This document shows, piece after piece, positions 19,244 to 30,125 of a DNA stretch of 64,000 nucleotides. The stretch is from contig NZ_BCUD01000010.1 of NCBI RefSeq assembly GCF_001591105.1, forward strand, positions 62,001 to 126,000, in the 5' to 3' direction. The notes beneath the pieces were generated by a model, which made no database searches, was not told the origin of the DNA, and saw only the letters and a program-made list of their open reading frames with translations. This stretch comes from Vibrio nereis NBRC 15637. GTDB taxonomy: Bacteria; Pseudomonadota; Gammaproteobacteria; Enterobacterales; Vibrionaceae. Position 1 is the stretch's first letter. Every line of letters begins with the position of its first letter. The position numbers and the translations under genes are program-made.

Positions 19244-20131
19244 ATGAATCCGATTTTTGGCCGAGGACCTTCACTTCAATTACGTCTGTTTTTTGCCGTT
19301 ATACTATCAGCCAGCCTCATGCTGGCTGATAGTCGTTTAGGCACATTTGCACAAGTTCGCTACCTGCTGAATAGCATGGTGGCTCCCATTCAGTATTTAG
19401 CTGATGTACCTCGTGTGATGTTTGATGGAGTTTATGAGCGTTTTAATGTGCGCCAAAGCTTCATGGAAGAGAACTACACGCTAAAACGAGAGATCCTACG
19501 CCTAAAAAATGATCTGCTGTTGCTGGATCAATACCGCGAAGAAAACCAGAGACTACGTAAATTGCTGGGCTCTGACTTTGTTCGTGATGAACGTAAAGTC
19601 GTGACGGAAGTGATGGCGGTCGATACGTCTCCATACCGTCATCAAGTGGTGATCGACAAAGGCCACATCGATGGTGTGTATGTCGGCCAGCCAGTTGCGA
19701 ATGAAAAGGGTATTGTTGGGCAAGTAACGTTTGTTTCTGCGCACAACAGTCGCGTGTTACTGCTAACCGATAGCTTAAGTGCCATCCCCGTTCAGATCGT
19801 TCGTAATGATATTCGAGTGATCGCATCGGGCAGTGGCGATATGGATCATATCAACCTTGATCACATCCCAATTAGCCTCGATGTCCAAGAAGGAGATCTA
19901 CTGATCACATCTGGATTAGGTGGGCTTTACCCCGAAGGCTATCCGGTTGCGCATGTCTCTAAAGTGGAAAGAGATACCACCCGTGAGTTTGCTCAGATTG
20001 AAGCCGATCCAGTGGTGGATTTTGAAAGATTGCGCTACCTACTATTGATTTGGCCAAGTGATTCGAGACAAGAAAAAATCCAGCAAGCGTTGCCAGAAAA
20101 CATGCAAGAGGAAGTCGTGAATGGGGAATAG
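19244..20131 (+). CDS. mreC: Rod-shape protein MreC
   Basis: 295 residues: short cytoplasmic tail, one transmembrane helix near 11-28, a periplasmic coiled coil (about 68-112, from ENYTLKREILRLKNDLL to the EENQRLRKLLG heptads) and the conserved MreC beta domain (about 120-275) with GVYVGQPV and GDLLITSGLGG elements. MreC bridges MreB and the penicillin-binding proteins of the elongasome. It is 51 bases after mreB with an AAGGAA site and overlaps mreD by 11 bases. Confidence 0.98.
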   Translation: MNPIFGRGPSLQLRLFFAVILSASLMLADSRLGTFAQVRYLLNSMVAPIQYLADVPRVMFDGVYERFNVRQSFMEENYTLKREILRLKNDLLLLDQYREENQRLRKLLGSDFVRDERKVVTEVMAVDTSPYRHQVVIDKGHIDGVYVGQPVANEKGIVGQVTFVSAHNSRVLLLTDSLSAIPVQIVRNDIRVIASGSGDMDHINLDHIPISLDVQEGDLLITSGLGGLYPEGYPVAHVSKVERDTTREFAQIEADPVVDFERLRYLLLIWPSDSRQEKIQQALPENMQEEVVNGE

Positions 20132-20609
20132 CATTTTTAAAGGGCGCATCGTGATTTTGTGCTCGTTCCTGTTGGCGTTGACCTTACAAACTATTCCTTG
20201 GCCTGGCATGTTGGATCTGGTGCGTCCATCTTGGCTGTTATTGGTGACTTGTTACTGGGTGTTAGCGCTTCCTAACCGCATTAATGTCGGAAGCGCACTG
20301 ATGCTTGGTTTGCTGTGGGATTTGTTACTCGGTTCCACCCTAGGAATCCGCGGCATGATGCTATCCATCGTCATTTATCTGATTGCGCTTAACTTTCTGG
20401 TTATACGCAACATGGCATTGTGGCAACAAGCGATTCTAATCGGTCTTATGTCGATCCTGCTGGATGTGCTGATCTTCTGTGGCGAATACTTGATTCAGGA
20501 CATTACCTTTAATCCAGTTTCTCTCTGGAGTGGCCTGGTTAACTGTATTCTATGGCCTTGGATGTTCCTATTGATGCGTCGTGTAAGACGCCACTGGCAT
20601 GTGAGATAG
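20121..20609 (+). CDS. mreD: Rod-shape membrane protein MreD
   Basis: 162 residues, almost entirely hydrophobic with five to six predicted membrane segments. It starts within mreC and carries the family features RPSWLLLVTCYWVLALP and GLLWDLLLGSTLGIRG. It works with MreC and MreB in lateral wall synthesis. The stop is 2 bases before the Maf start, implying the transcript continues into maf. Confidence 0.96.
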   Translation: MGNSIFKGRIVILCSFLLALTLQTIPWPGMLDLVRPSWLLLVTCYWVLALPNRINVGSALMLGLLWDLLLGSTLGIRGMMLSIVIYLIALNFLVIRNMALWQQAILIGLMSILLDVLIFCGEYLIQDITFNPVSLWSGLVNCILWPWMFLLMRRVRRHWHVR

Positions 20610-20611
20610 TG

Positions 20612-21172
20612 ATGACAAAACCTATAATTTTGGCTTCGGCTTCACCCCGTCGCAAAGAGTTACTGTCGCAATTGGGGTATCGTTTTACCGTAAAGGCGAC
20701 CAACGTTGAAGAGCGCCGTGAACCGCACGAGAGCGCAGACGAATACGTTGCACGATTATCAAAGGACAAAGCCCAAGCAGCGTTGGACTTAGAGCCTAGT
20801 GCGATTGTGATCGGCTCCGACACCGTCGTGGTTTGTGAGCAACAAGTTCTGGAAAAACCTCACGATTTAGAACATGCTAGACAGATGTTGCAGATGCTTT
20901 CAGGCAGAGAGCATCAAGTGATGACTGCGGTAACAGTCGCGAGTCAAGAGAGACACGAAACGGTCGTAGTATCGACCAGCGTATGGTTTAAAACCTTGTC
21001 AGACAAAGAAATCGAACAATATTGGCAAACAGGTGAGCCGTGCGATAAAGCTGGCAGTTATGGTATTCAAGGAATCGGTGGGCGTTTTGTAACGCGAATA
21101 GAAGGCAGCTACCATGCCGTGGTAGGGCTTCCATTATTTGAAACTGACCAGCTTCTGCAAAAATTCTTATAA
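20612..21172 (+). CDS. maf: Maf-family nucleoside triphosphate pyrophosphatase (YhdE type)
   Basis: 186 residues from ATG 20612. A longer frame from 20552 lies inside mreD and is unlikely. The Maf signature SASPRRKELL is at residues about 9-18, with later IGSDTVVV and CDKAGSYGIQG motifs that build the Mg/nucleotide site. YhdE proteins hydrolyse dTTP/UTP and related modified nucleotides and are linked to cell-division/shape clusters, as here after mreBCD. The substrate class is inferred from synteny with enteric yhdE. Confidence 0.95.
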   Translation: MTKPIILASASPRRKELLSQLGYRFTVKATNVEERREPHESADEYVARLSKDKAQAALDLEPSAIVIGSDTVVVCEQQVLEKPHDLEHARQMLQMLSGREHQVMTAVTVASQERHETVVVSTSVWFKTLSDKEIEQYWQTGEPCDKAGSYGIQGIGGRFVTRIEGSYHAVVGLPLFETDQLLQKFL

Positions 21173-21192
21173 TTTTACATTGAGGTGCGCTC

Positions 21193-22662
21193 ATGAGTGC
21201 AGAGTTGCTGATCAACGTGACCCCGAGTGAGACTCGGGTAGCTATGATTGAAGGGGGGACCCTACAAGAAATCCATGTAGAACGTGAAGCAAAACGTGGC
21301 ATTGTTGGTAATATCTATAAAGGCAAAGTTAGCCGAGTATTGCCCGGTATGCAGGCTGCTTTTGTGGATATTGGCCTTGAAAAAGCCGCGTTCTTGCATG
21401 CTTCCGATATTGTTCCCCACACAGAATGCGTGGCTGAAAATGAAAAGCAGCAATTTCAGGTACGCGACATTTCTGAGCTTGTCCGTCAGGGGCAAGACAT
21501 CGTCGTTCAGGTAGTCAAAGACCCATTAGGTACCAAAGGTGCTCGTTTAACCACGGATATTACGCTTCCATCCCGTTACTTGGTGTTTATGCCAGGGGCA
21601 AGTCATGTTGGCGTGTCTCAACGTATTGAAAGTGAAGAAGAGCGTGTTCGCCTGAAAAGAGTTGTCGGTCAGTACTGTGATGAGGACGGCGGGTTCATTA
21701 TTCGTACCGCGGCCGAAGGGGCAGTGGATAAAGAACTCTCGCAAGATGCGGCATTCCTGAAACGCCTGTGGTCCAAAGTGATGGAGCGTCGTGCCAAGTA
21801 CAAGACGCGTTCGACCTTGTATGGTGAACTGGGCCTGTCACAACGTATTTTGCGCGATTTTGTCGGCACAGAGCTGACTAAAATCCTAGTCGATTCAAGA
21901 CAAGAGTTCGAAAACCTTAAAGAATTCACTTCTGAGTATGTTCCCGAGCTGACCGATAAGCTGGAGCTGCACGAAGGTGACAAACCTATCTTTGATATGT
22001 ACGACACCGAAAACGAGATCCAGCGTTCGCTAGAGCGTAAAGTGGAACTCAAGTCGGGCGGTTACTTGATCATCGATCAAACTGAAGCCATGACCACGGT
22101 GGATATCAATACCGGTGCTTTTGTTGGTCGCCGCAACCTAGAAGAGACCATCTTCAACACCAATATCGAAGCGACCCAAGCCATTGCTCGTCAACTACGA
22201 TTGCGTAACTTAGGTGGCATTATCATTATCGACTTTATCGATATGCTGTCGGATGAGCACCGTAAGCGTGTACTTACTTTGTTAGAAGCAGCACTCAACA
22301 AAGACCGCGTTAAAACCAACATCAACGGTTTTACTCAGTTGGGATTGGTCGAGATGACACGCAAGCGTACGCGAGAAAGTATTGAACATATCCTATGTTC
22401 TACGTGTCCAACTTGTGAAGGACGCGGAACGGTAAAGACCGTAGAAACCGTCTGCTACGAGATCCTGCGTGAAGTGACCCGTGTCAATCGCGCTTATGAC
22501 GCAGACAAATTCGTGGTGTATGCCTCTCCGGCTGTCGCTGATACTTTGCAAGGTGAAGAGTCACATTCACTTGCCGAGTTGGAAGTGTTTATAGGTAAAC
22601 AAGTTAAGATTCAGGCAGAGCCGCTCTACATCCAAGAGCAGTTTGATGTCGTGATGATGTAA
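21193..22662 (+). CDS. rng: Ribonuclease G
   Basis: 489 residues, matching RNase G and far shorter than RNase E. The S1 RNA-binding domain is near 35-130. Catalytic aspartates sit in TTVDINTGAF (about 304) and IIDFIDM (about 347), and the zinc-link CPTCEGRG is near 405. It processes the 5' end of 16S rRNA and degrades some mRNAs. It lies 20 bases after maf and directly before yhdP, the conserved enteric/Vibrio arrangement. No C-terminal degradosome scaffold is present. Confidence 0.98.
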   Translation: MSAELLINVTPSETRVAMIEGGTLQEIHVEREAKRGIVGNIYKGKVSRVLPGMQAAFVDIGLEKAAFLHASDIVPHTECVAENEKQQFQVRDISELVRQGQDIVVQVVKDPLGTKGARLTTDITLPSRYLVFMPGASHVGVSQRIESEEERVRLKRVVGQYCDEDGGFIIRTAAEGAVDKELSQDAAFLKRLWSKVMERRAKYKTRSTLYGELGLSQRILRDFVGTELTKILVDSRQEFENLKEFTSEYVPELTDKLELHEGDKPIFDMYDTENEIQRSLERKVELKSGGYLIIDQTEAMTTVDINTGAFVGRRNLEETIFNTNIEATQAIARQLRLRNLGGIIIIDFIDMLSDEHRKRVLTLLEAALNKDRVKTNINGFTQLGLVEMTRKRTRESIEHILCSTCPTCEGRGTVKTVETVCYEILREVTRVNRAYDADKFVVYASPAVADTLQGEESHSLAELEVFIGKQVKIQAEPLYIQEQFDVVMM

Positions 22663-22671
22663 AGGTTGTAT

Positions 22672-25600
22672 GTGAGCTCGACCACAACGCGTATAACAAG
22701 GTGGGTATTAGGGTTAGCCGTTACAGTTTTGGTTCTTTTGGCCATTGTTGTAACGGCTTTGCGTATTACTCTACCTCAACTCAATCATTTTCAAGATGAT
22801 ATAAAAAGCTGGGTAAGCAGCAGTACGGGCTTTGAGCTGGAAATAGGCGATATTCGCGGTTTTTGGCGCAATAGCCATCCTTCCATTTTGCTGCATGACA
22901 TTGAAGTCCATACTCCTCAGAGCAGTGATATTTCCTTCAATGCCGCCAAAATTGAACTGGAGCTGGATATGCTTCAGTCCCTTCTTCAACTCCAGCCTGT
23001 GGTGGCCGATTTAAGTGTCTACCGACTCGACCTCGATATCACCTCGGTGACATTAACCAAGAACGACGCTGATCAGCCGGTGCTGAAGCCAAAAGGATCC
23101 CAACAAGGGGTGATGCAGCGGCTGGATGATTTGCTGCTAAGGCAGCTTGATGATTTTTCTCTGCTCGATTCGACGATTCATTTCCAAGGTTTAGATGGAA
23201 AGCCAAGACAGCTTGATATCGTAAAGTTGCGTTGGAAAAACGATGATAATCACCACATCGCAGACGGTGAGGTGAGCCTGGCGGACAGCGGTGTGAACTC
23301 CGCGCAGGTTAAAGCGGATTTTGTAGACTTCGGTTCAATCAAGGAAGTCACCGGTGAGTTCTATCTCTCGGCGCAAAATGTTCGCATTACACCTTGGTTA
23401 ACTAAATACCTAAAAACAGAGACAGGGATAGAAAAAGGCAGGCTAAGTTTCAATAGTTGGTTCACCCTAGACCGTTCTCAACCAGTGAGTGCTTACTTAG
23501 CTTTAGAACCTACGGAAGTGATCTGGCAAGAAGGCCAGCGTCACGAATTGCTGATAGAGTCAGGCATCTTTGAGTTAGAGCCCAGCCAGCAAGGTTGGCA
23601 AGTAAATGCTCACTCACTTGAGCTGCGCACCGATGATACTCCATGGCCAGAATTAGACATGGTATTTAACTGGCAGCCAACGCATTGGCGATTAAATGCT
23701 TCTCAGCTGGACATTGAAGCGATTAGCCCGCTAGTCAAACTCGCTCCTAGCTCAAAAACAACTACGGATCTGTTACAGAAACTCGCGGTTGGAGGACGAA
23801 TTGAAGACATCCGTGTATCGATGGGGAAAGAGCGAGAAAGTTTGCGTTATTCTGCCGAGTTAACCAACGGCCGAATGTCGCAGTGGGAGTTATTGCCTGA
23901 GCTCCACCAGCTTTCTGCCAAGGTATCTGGCCAATGGGATCAGGCGAGCGCGCAGTTATCTTTGATCGATGACACGTTACCTTATGGGGATGTCTTCCAG
24001 GCACCTTTAAAGATCAAACAAGGTCAGGTCGACATTGTTTGGCAACAAGATGAATCTGGTTGGCGCTTGTGGGCGGATAAAGTGACTGCGGCTACGCCAG
24101 ATCTTCAGGTGCTCGGTGCATTCCGCTTAGATTTTCCCAAACAGCAAAGTCCATTTTTATCTTTTTATGCTGAGGCGGACTTATTCAATGCAGGCGAAAC
24201 TTGGCGCTACTTACCTACTTTGGCGCTTGGAAGAAGCCTAACGGATTACCTATCCACCGCGATCCAAGGCGGTAAGGTCGATAAGGCAAAGTTAGTGTGG
24301 TTTGGCGAACTGGGAGCCTTTCCTTATAAACAAAATGACGGCGTTTTTCAGGCTTCGGTTGGGCTCAAAAAGGCGAAATTTAGCTTTGATACCGCGTGGC
24401 CACCGATCACTGACCTTCAGCTCGATTTACTGTTCGAAAACGACGCCATGTACCTAGACTCTCGCAGCGCCACGTTGCAAGAGGTTAAGGCAACGCGTAT
24501 TACTGGGCGAATTCCTGAGTTGGCTGAAGGAGGCCACATAGAAATCGAAGCGCGTGCCAAAGCTAAAGGGAACGCGGTACGTGACTATATGACCGCGACA
24601 CCTCTGGTTGATTCGGTGGGCGCCGCGTTGACGGCGGTTCAGGTCGAAGGGGATATCACATCTAAGTTTCAGCTGCGGGTGCCTTTTAATGCGGATAAAG
24701 AGGTACGCGCTTGGGGTTATGCGGATCTTAAAAAGAATGACGTGAACATCAAAACCCCTGAAATGACTCTGGAGTCCGTGAAGGGCCGAATCCAATTTGA
24801 TAACGATGTCGTCAAAGCGTCAAACTTGAAAGCCCAGCTGTTAGATCAGCCTGTGAAGATCGGCTTCTCGGGAGAAAATGCGAGCAAAGGCTATAGCGTA
24901 GGCATAGATGTGGCGGGCAACTGGAAGATCAAACCAATTGCGCCTTATCTTGGCGAACACTGGGTTGCTCCGCTTGAAGGGCGAGCTCCTTGGAAGATGG
25001 ATGTGGATCTGCAACTTAACGATGTTGGCTTCACTTATCAGATAGACACCAAAGCCGATCTTGCTGCGCTACAAAGCCATTATCCGTATCCATTAAATAA
25101 GCCGTTAAAGCAAGCTGGACAAGCTAGGCTGCAGGCTTCTGGGAATCAAGAGAGCATTTCTGCTCGCGTACAATTACCCAACTTAAAATATCAAACTGAA
25201 ATTGATATACGTCCCGCTGTTCCAGTGCTGCGAGCTACGAATTTAGTTGTAGGCAAAGGAAGTTTCAAAGTCAGCCCGGTTGTCGGTCACCATGCCCAAA
25301 TTAGAACCGATAAGGTTAATTTAGACCGCTGGTTAGAGATGCTCCCGGTTGCGAACGTTAACTCCTCGTCTCGCAAGAGCCAATCGGCCTTTCCAGAGAT
25401 CCCACTACCACAAAGAGTATCGCTGAATACCAAAGAGCTGACTCTTGCTGGCATCGAGTGGAATGATGTCGATTTCTCGGCGAAGAAGAAAAGCTCACGC
25501 TGGAATATGAGCGTAGCGAGCCAAGAAGTGCAAGGTAAAGCCACCTATTTAGCTCCTTATGATCTCTCGGTGGCTTTAAGTCGCCTTCATGTTTTTATTC

Positions 25601-26544
25601 CTGGCCTGGATGAAGATTACCAAGAGAAGACGCTGTTTGAGCTAGACTCACAAAAGCAATCGTTGATCAGTGAGTTTGACCGAACGTTCCACAAGCAAAT
25701 CCCTAACACTGTGTTGATGATTGACGACTTTTGGCTCCAGGGCTACAAAGTGGGCAAAGTGAATTTAGACTTACAGCGTAAGGGCGACACGATTGAGTGG
25801 AAGAAACTCTCGTTTGTGAGCGGATCCAATCAGGTTGAAATGAGCGGCTCTTGGCACCTTTCGCAAGAGAGCAGTCATACCCAGTTAAATGTGGCAATGT
25901 CTGGTGAAAATAACAGTGACGTGATGGAGCGTTTTGGTATCTCATCAGGGATACAACAAGCTCCGTTTGACCTCAATGCACAACTACAATGGGATGGCGC
26001 GCCATGGTCAATGAAAGTGAGGTCGCTGCAAGGAAGTGTCGACACAAAATTGGGTAATGGAGTGATCTCGGATGTCAGTGGTGCGGCGCGGTTGCTTGGC
26101 TTGTTCAGTCTAGATTCTATCATTCGGAAAATGCAGCTCGATTTTACAGGAGTGTTTGACGACGGGATGGCATTTGATTCCATAACCGGCAGCGGTGAGA
26201 TAAAAGATGGGGTGTTTGTCACCAATGATATATACATGGATGCCGTATCGGGGGAAATGAGTATCCGTGGTTTGGCTAATTTGGACAGTCGAACGGTGGA
26301 TGCGGAAGTGAACTTTGTGCCTGACATAACCTCTGGTATCCCGGTGTTTACGGCCTTTGCTGTTACGCCTCAAACAGCACTCTATGTGTTGGCGATCACC
26401 ACGGTCATATCTCCGGTTGTTGAGGTCTTTACCCAAGTGAACTACGAAGTGAAAGGGCCGCTCGACTCACCGGAAGTCAAGGAATTATCGCGCAGTAAAG
26501 GTGAGTTCAAACTGCCCCGAAGTCTTAAAGAATCAGCGAAATAA
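22672..26544 (+). CDS. yhdP: AsmA-like envelope lipid-transport protein YhdP
   Basis: About 1290 residues. GTG 22672 has ideal spacing from AAAGG at the rng stop; a TTG at 22666 is too close. It has one N-terminal transmembrane helix (VLGLAVTVLVLLAIVVTAL), a very long periplasmic beta-rich body and a C-terminal AsmA-like domain with the SVDTKLGNGVISDVSGAARLL-type segment near 1120. YhdP, TamB and YdbH form bridge-like proteins that move phospholipids from inner to outer membrane. Length and domain order match. It lies between rng and the nitrilase gene, as in related genomes. Confidence 0.95.
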   Translation: MSSTTTRITRWVLGLAVTVLVLLAIVVTALRITLPQLNHFQDDIKSWVSSSTGFELEIGDIRGFWRNSHPSILLHDIEVHTPQSSDISFNAAKIELELDMLQSLLQLQPVVADLSVYRLDLDITSVTLTKNDADQPVLKPKGSQQGVMQRLDDLLLRQLDDFSLLDSTIHFQGLDGKPRQLDIVKLRWKNDDNHHIADGEVSLADSGVNSAQVKADFVDFGSIKEVTGEFYLSAQNVRITPWLTKYLKTETGIEKGRLSFNSWFTLDRSQPVSAYLALEPTEVIWQEGQRHELLIESGIFELEPSQQGWQVNAHSLELRTDDTPWPELDMVFNWQPTHWRLNASQLDIEAISPLVKLAPSSKTTTDLLQKLAVGGRIEDIRVSMGKERESLRYSAELTNGRMSQWELLPELHQLSAKVSGQWDQASAQLSLIDDTLPYGDVFQAPLKIKQGQVDIVWQQDESGWRLWADKVTAATPDLQVLGAFRLDFPKQQSPFLSFYAEADLFNAGETWRYLPTLALGRSLTDYLSTAIQGGKVDKAKLVWFGELGAFPYKQNDGVFQASVGLKKAKFSFDTAWPPITDLQLDLLFENDAMYLDSRSATLQEVKATRITGRIPELAEGGHIEIEARAKAKGNAVRDYMTATPLVDSVGAALTAVQVEGDITSKFQLRVPFNADKEVRAWGYADLKKNDVNIKTPEMTLESVKGRIQFDNDVVKASNLKAQLLDQPVKIGFSGENASKGYSVGIDVAGNWKIKPIAPYLGEHWVAPLEGRAPWKMDVDLQLNDVGFTYQIDTKADLAALQSHYPYPLNKPLKQAGQARLQASGNQESISARVQLPNLKYQTEIDIRPAVPVLRATNLVVGKGSFKVSPVVGHHAQIRTDKVNLDRWLEMLPVANVNSSSRKSQSAFPEIPLPQRVSLNTKELTLAGIEWNDVDFSAKKKSSRWNMSVASQEVQGKATYLAPYDLSVALSRLHVFIPGLDEDYQEKTLFELDSQKQSLISEFDRTFHKQIPNTVLMIDDFWLQGYKVGKVNLDLQRKGDTIEWKKLSFVSGSNQVEMSGSWHLSQESSHTQLNVAMSGENNSDVMERFGISSGIQQAPFDLNAQLQWDGAPWSMKVRSLQGSVDTKLGNGVISDVSGAARLLGLFSLDSIIRKMQLDFTGVFDDGMAFDSITGSGEIKDGVFVTNDIYMDAVSGEMSIRGLANLDSRTVDAEVNFVPDITSGIPVFTAFAVTPQTALYVLAITTVISPVVEVFTQVNYEVKGPLDSPEVKELSRSKGEFKLPRSLKESAK

Positions 26545-26556
26545 GGACACATACTC

Positions 26557-27375
26557 ATGGAACGAGTGGCATTAGTGCAAATGACCTCAGGGCCAGACGT
26601 AGCGCAAAATTTGGCCTATATTGAACAGCAAGTAACCGCATTGGCAAAAGAAGGCGCTAAGCTGGTGATCACACCAGAAAACTGCGTTGTCTTGGGTGGT
26701 CGCGCGGACTATCACCATCATGCGGAGCCATTGGGTGACGGTTGGATCCAGTCAAAAATGGCGAACCTAGCCAAAGAATGTCAACTTTGGTTGGTGATCG
26801 GAAGTATGCCGATCAGAACCGAAAATGGAGTAACGACCACGTGTGTTGTGTTTGATCCTCAGGGCCAGCGCATTGCTCATTACGACAAACTGCATATGTT
26901 TGATGTCGATGTCGCGGATGGGCATAGCCGATACCGCGAGTCAGAAACCTTTACTCCCGGAGATAAAATCGTTTCTGTCGAGACGCCAATGGCGCATTTG
27001 GGGTTAACAATCTGTTATGATGTTCGTTTCCCGCAGCTGTATAGCGAATTAGCCAAGCGTGGGGTCAATGTTCTTCTGGTACCTGCTGCGTTTACCGCAG
27101 TGACTGGAAAAGCGCATTGGGAAGCCTTGTTAAGAGCGCGCGCGATTGAAACTCAGTGTTGGGTTTTGGCTGTCAATCAATGCGGTGTCCACCCTGGTGG
27201 GCGAGAAACGTGGGGGCATTCAATGGTAATTTCACCTTGGGGTGAAGTGGTGGCCAGTTTGGAGTGCGAACCACAGAGTTTGGTCGTAGACATCGACCTC
27301 AATCAAGTTAACGAGGTCAGAACGGCAATGCCTGTTTTGTCACACACCCGATTCCACAATCAATTAATAGTTTAA
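26557..27375 (+). CDS. Nitrilase-family amidase (NIT1/deaminated glutathione amidase-like)
   Basis: 272 residues. The carbon-nitrogen hydrolase triad is visible: Glu in TPEN near 42, Lys in YDKLHMFDV near 110 and Cys in TICYDVRFPQLY near 153. The HMFDVDVADGHSRYRES segment is characteristic of NIT1/YbeM-like enzymes, which remove the amide from deaminated glutathione made by transaminase side reactions. A metabolite-repair role is therefore likely. It lies 12 bases after yhdP and 9 before tldD, in a conserved gene string. Confidence 0.9.
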   Translation: MERVALVQMTSGPDVAQNLAYIEQQVTALAKEGAKLVITPENCVVLGGRADYHHHAEPLGDGWIQSKMANLAKECQLWLVIGSMPIRTENGVTTTCVVFDPQGQRIAHYDKLHMFDVDVADGHSRYRESETFTPGDKIVSVETPMAHLGLTICYDVRFPQLYSELAKRGVNVLLVPAAFTAVTGKAHWEALLRARAIETQCWVLAVNQCGVHPGGRETWGHSMVISPWGEVVASLECEPQSLVVDIDLNQVNEVRTAMPVLSHTRFHNQLIV

Positions 27376-27384
27376 GAGCGAAGT

Positions 27385-28830
27385 ATGACGATAAACCATG
27401 TAGAAGATGCGTTGCTAACATCAGCAGGGCTGACACAGCAAGATGTGGCGGATACCTTAGCAAGCATAGCAACACGCCAGATTGATTATGCGGATATCTA
27501 TTTTCAGTCAAGTTGGCATGAATCTCTGGTACTTGAAGACAGCATTATTAAAGACGGCTCTTTTAATATTGATTGCGGTGTCGGCGTTCGTGCCGTGACT
27601 GGCGAAAAAACGGGCTTCGCGTATTCAGACCAAATTCAAGCCGATGGCCTAAAGCAAAGTGCGATTGCTGCGCGTGGTATTGCCCAGCAAGGTAAAAATG
27701 GCACAGTGCAAGCCTTTAAACGCACCGACAATCAAAGCATTTATGGCGCGGTTAACCCACTAGAATGTTGGGAAAAAGAACAAAAAACCACGCTGCTTAA
27801 AGAGCTGGATGCTTACATCAGAACCAAAGAGCCTTTGATCAAAGAAGTGTCGATCAGTTTAAGTGGCGTACACGAACAGATGCTGGTAGCCGCGACTGAC
27901 GGTACTTATGCTGGTGATATTCGACCATTGGTCAGACTGTCAATCAGTGTGTTAGCTCAGCGTGGTGATCGTCGTGAACGTGGCAGTGCTGGTGGCGGTG
28001 GCCGTTTTGGTTATGACTTCTTCCTCAGCGAAAACGATGGCATTCAGGTTGCCTACCAGTTTGCGGACGAAGCGATCCGTATGGCGTTGGTTAACCTAGA
28101 AGCCGAAGCTGCTCCTGCGGGCGCAATGCCTGTGGTTCTTGGCTCTGGTTGGCCGGGGGTTCTTCTGCATGAAGCAGTAGGACATGGCCTGGAAGGTGAC
28201 TTTAATCGAAAAGAGTCGTCGGTATTCAGTGGCAAAGTCGGCCAGAAAGTCACGTCTGAGCTGTGTACAATCGTCGATGACGGCACACTCAAAGATCTGC
28301 GTGGTTCACTCAATGTCGATGATGAAGGTGTGAAAGGCCAATACAATACTCTGATTGAAAACGGTGTACTAAAAGGCTACATGCAAGACAAGCTGAACGC
28401 GCGCCTAATGGGTGTGAACCCAACGGGTAACGGTCGTCGTGAATCTTACGCGCACCTGCCAATGCCGCGTATGACCAACACTTACATGCTACCAGGTCAA
28501 CATACCCCAGAAGAGATCATTTCAACCGTTAAGAAGGGCCTATACGCGCCAAACTTTGGTGGCGGCCAAGTTGATATCACTTCGGGTAAATTTGTGTTCT
28601 CAGCCTCTGAAGCTTATTTGATTGAAGACGGTAAAATTACCCGCCCAGTGAAAGGCGCGACTCTGATTGGTTCGGGGATCGAAGCGATGCAGCAAGTCTC
28701 TATGGTTGGTAATGATCTGAGCCTTGATCGCGGTGTCGGTGTATGTGGTAAAGCAGGTCAAAGTGTCCCAGTTGGCGTCGGTCAGCCAACACTCAAACTG
28801 GACTCACTGACAGTGGGCGGCACAGAATAA
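27385..28830 (+). CDS. tldD: Metalloprotease subunit TldD
   Basis: 481 residues, the normal length. The zinc motif is HEAVGH near 262 within [15 protein letters not shown]; the Gly-rich [10 protein letters not shown] and the C-terminal [18 protein letters not shown] segment are family hallmarks. TldD pairs with TldE (PmbA), encoded elsewhere, to form the protease that processes microcin B17 precursors and degrades unfolded peptides in enterics. Last gene of the mreB-to-tldD string, followed by a strong terminator. Confidence 0.97.
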   Translation: MTINHVEDALLTSAGLTQQDVADTLASIATRQIDYADIYFQSSWHESLVLEDSIIKDGSFNIDCGVGVRAVTGEKTGFAYSDQIQADGLKQSAIAARGIAQQGKNGTVQAFKRTDNQSIYGAVNPLECWEKEQKTTLLKELDAYIRTKEPLIKEVSISLSGVHEQMLVAATDGTYAGDIRPLVRLSISVLAQRGDRRERGSAGGGGRFGYDFFLSENDGIQVAYQFADEAIRMALVNLEAEAAPAGAMPVVLGSGWPGVLLHEAVGHGLEGDFNRKESSVFSGKVGQKVTSELCTIVDDGTLKDLRGSLNVDDEGVKGQYNTLIENGVLKGYMQDKLNARLMGVNPTGNGRRESYAHLPMPRMTNTYMLPGQHTPEEIISTVKKGLYAPNFGGGQVDITSGKFVFSASEAYLIEDGKITRPVKGATLIGSGIEAMQQVSMVGNDLSLDRGVGVCGKAGQSVPVGVGQPTLKLDSLTVGGTE

Positions 28831-28855
28831 GCTTTGCTCGCTTAGATTAAATATG

Positions 28856-28886
28856 AAAAAAGCTGCGAACATCGCAGCTTTTTTTG
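28856..28886. terminator. Bidirectional terminator between tldD and arcA
   Basis: Stem AGCTGCGA / TCGCAGCT (28861-28868 and 28872-28879) with loop ACA, flanked by an A-run on the left and seven Ts on the right. It can end both the + transcript of tldD and the - transcript of the arginine deiminase gene. Confidence 0.9.
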
Positions 28887-28904
28887 GTTTCAAGGTGGTT
28901 GAGA

Positions 28905-30125
28905 TTAAATCCCGTCACGCTCGATAGGGCAGCTCATACAGCGAGCACCACCACGGCCTCGGCCCAGTTCATTACCTGGAATGGTAAGGACCTCAATGCC
29001 CGCTTTGTCGTATTTTTCATTGGTGTAGACGTTACGCTCGTAACCAATCACAACGCCTGGTTTCACCGTTAGTACGTTGTTGGCGTCGTTCCACTGTTCG
29101 CGTTCTGCTTCGTAGCTGTCGCCACCAGTGGTGATGATCTTGAGGTAATCAAGTTCTAGCGCATCTTCAATGGCATGGATGTAGCTTGGCACTTTCTCTA
29201 CTCTCATTTCGCCATCGTCTTTTGCACTTAAACGCCAAGTGTCCAGATCTTTACGCATGATCTCTGGGTAAACCGAGAAGGTGTCGACATCCATATGCGT
29301 CATAACGGTATCAAGGTGCATGCAAGAGCGGTGTTTAGGTAAATCAATCGCGATCACTTCTTTAGCCTGACCGTGTTTAAACAAGCTTGCCGCTAGGTTT
29401 TCGACGCCTTGTGGCTTAGTGCGCTCAGACATACCGATTAATACAGAGCCATTACCGATCACGAGTACATCACCGCCTTCGATATTCGCGTTGTCGTAAT
29501 GCAGATCTCCATCACCAAAGTACTTAATGAAATCCTGACCCGCAAAAACTGGATGCCAGCGATAAATCGCTTTCAGGTGGTTGGTTTCGCGTTGACGCGC
29601 CGGTTTCATCATCGGGTTTAATGACACACCGCCGTATACCCAGCAAGAGGTGTCGCGGGTAAATAGATGGTTTGGCAGCGGCTCGATGACGAAGTCCAGT
29701 GGACGATGCATTTTAGGTAGCATCGACGATGATGGGATTGGCAGTTCTGAATAGGCTAAACCGCCAAGCAAAATTGTCGCTAAATGCTCGTTATCCATAT
29801 CGGACAGGTAGTGTCTTAGGTCACGCGCAAAAATAGGACCGTAGCGGAAGTCAGAAATTTGAGTATTAAGCAACCACTCCCTTGCTTCAGCTACCGCAAG
29901 CGTTTCAACAAGCAGATCATGCAGCAGAAGCACTTCCACCCCTTGCTCAGTCAGTGTTTGAGCAAATTTGTCATGCTCTTCGCCTGCGGCTTCAACCGCT
30001 AATACATCATCAAATAGCAGTTCATGACAGTTGGAAGGGGTTAGGTGGGTTAGCGCTCGTTCTGGACGGTTTAACAATACACGTCGTAACTGGCCAACTT
30101 CAGAGCCTACATACAGCTTACTCAT
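28905..30125 (-). CDS. arcA: Arginine deiminase
   Basis: 406 residues. Signatures of bacterial arginine deiminase are present: FTRDTSCWV near 160, [11 protein letters not shown] with the catalytic His near 272, and the C-terminal catalytic Cys in [13 protein letters not shown]. It converts arginine to citrulline and ammonia, the first step of the ADI pathway. The ornithine carbamoyltransferase gene at 40829-41833 could supply the second step. No carbamate kinase (arcC) or arginine/ornithine antiporter (arcD) gene is in the window. This arcA is the enzyme, not the redox response regulator of the same name. Regulation is not evident, but the upstream non-coding region is unusually long. Confidence 0.97.
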   Translation of the reverse strand: MSKLYVGSEVGQLRRVLLNRPERALTHLTPSNCHELLFDDVLAVEAAGEEHDKFAQTLTEQGVEVLLLHDLLVETLAVAEAREWLLNTQISDFRYGPIFARDLRHYLSDMDNEHLATILLGGLAYSELPIPSSSMLPKMHRPLDFVIEPLPNHLFTRDTSCWVYGGVSLNPMMKPARQRETNHLKAIYRWHPVFAGQDFIKYFGDGDLHYDNANIEGGDVLVIGNGSVLIGMSERTKPQGVENLAASLFKHGQAKEVIAIDLPKHRSCMHLDTVMTHMDVDTFSVYPEIMRKDLDTWRLSAKDDGEMRVEKVPSYIHAIEDALELDYLKIITTGGDSYEAEREQWNDANNVLTVKPGVVIGYERNVYTNEKYDKAGIEVLTIPGNELGRGRGGARCMSCPIERDGI